This document shows, piece by piece, positions 63,794-64,000 of a stretch of 64,000 nucleotides of DNA. A program made the position numbers and the translations under genes. The DNA is taken from contig JH720297.1 of assembly GCA_000231825.2 (NCBI GenBank), positions 128,388 to 192,387 on the forward strand, written 5' to 3'. The DNA comes from Tetrahymena elliotti 4EA. Its lineage: Eukaryota > Ciliophora > Oligohymenophorea > Hymenostomatida > Tetrahymenidae. Position 1 is the first letter of the stretch. Every line of letters begins with the position of its first letter. Below the pieces are notes generated by a model that saw only the letters and a list, made by a program, of their open reading frames with translations, was not told the DNA's origin and did not search any database.

Positions 63794-64000
63794 TCAAAGT
63801 TTTAGTCCATCTAATTCATTAATATTTTATTGGTTCTCTGGAATATAAAAAGCAAGCTCGGGTTCTCTTAGTTCTCTTGTGATGTTATAGTTAAATTTAT
63901 CACAATTTAAACAAACCTTTTTTGGTTATTCTATAAAGCAGACTAAATGAATTGGATGAGAGCAGCATTGAGTATATTTTAAATAACCTTTATTTGTATT
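63794..64000 (-). CDS. C-terminal end of a zinc-finger protein, cut by window edge
   Basis: The last 68 codons and the TGA (63794-63796) of a minus-strand gene whose 5' part lies beyond the window. The visible part has a cysteine/histidine cluster, YTQCCSHPIHLVCFIEQ followed by KKVCLNCDKF. The spacing (C-C-x2-H-x2-H-x2-C, then C-x2-C) resembles the second half of a RING or PHD-type finger. The rest (ELREPELAFYIPENQ) is polar. The frame is open to position 64000 with TAA read as Gln. The family cannot be named from this fragment. Confidence 0.55.

Overview
The window reads as macronuclear DNA of an oligohymenophorean ciliate, most like Tetrahymena or a close relative. It is very AT-rich, its introns are short GT-AG introns, and the reading frames only make sense if TAA and TAG encode glutamine and TGA is the sole stop. 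The ARP2 gene supports this code directly: several TAA/TAG codons fall inside otherwise conserved actin-fold sequence, and the frame ends at TGA. Under a standard code only short fragments of each gene would be visible. All gene models here were built by hand from frame, splice-site phase and domain motifs.

Left part (1-27820). Four genes for cyclic-nucleotide-gated-type (CNG/HCN/Eag-like) potassium channels lie here, two on the minus strand (1-1905, cut by the window edge; 3369-9398) and two on the plus strand (14771-20163; 22140-27820). The gene for actin-related protein 2 (11161-13166, minus, eight exons) sits between the two pairs. Two of the channels carry a CCHC zinc-knuckle motif straight after the nucleotide-binding domain. 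The fourth lacks the expected cassette arginine and is followed by a decayed copy of its own 3' end.

Middle part (28881-43335). This holds an Erf4/Golgin-A7-like palmitoyltransferase partner (28881-29414) and a large P-loop GTPase with a hydrophobic hairpin that looks dynamin- or mitofusin-like (30739-34236). Next come a small broken gene (34395-34704), a 7-transmembrane receptor-like protein (35048-36829) and a Ser/Asn-rich protein of unknown role (38241-38861). The stretch ends with a single-pass surface protein with an EGF-like cysteine motif (40421-42245) and a small cysteine-repeat protein with signal peptide and GPI-type tail, like ciliate immobilization antigens (42745-43335).

Right part (44186-64000). 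This holds a RING/B-box/coiled-coil protein of TRIM type (44186-46096), a 2066-residue nuclear reader with an AT-hook and two sets of PHD-type zinc fingers (47035-53451), and a ubiquitin-like protein without a conjugation tail (55885-56398). An AMPK/SNF1-type protein kinase with nine exons follows (58072-61672), with a possible extra 5' exon at 62018-62185. The 3' end of a zinc-finger gene runs off the right edge (63794-64000).

The genes do not form an operon or an obvious single pathway. The clearest themes are membrane excitability (the channel cluster plus a receptor), membrane remodelling and lipid modification (GTPase, Erf4-like), and chromatin or ubiquitin-type regulation. I saw no tRNA, rRNA, CRISPR array, transposon or chromosome-breakage sequence. 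Long intergenic stretches are AT-rich with simple repeats only.
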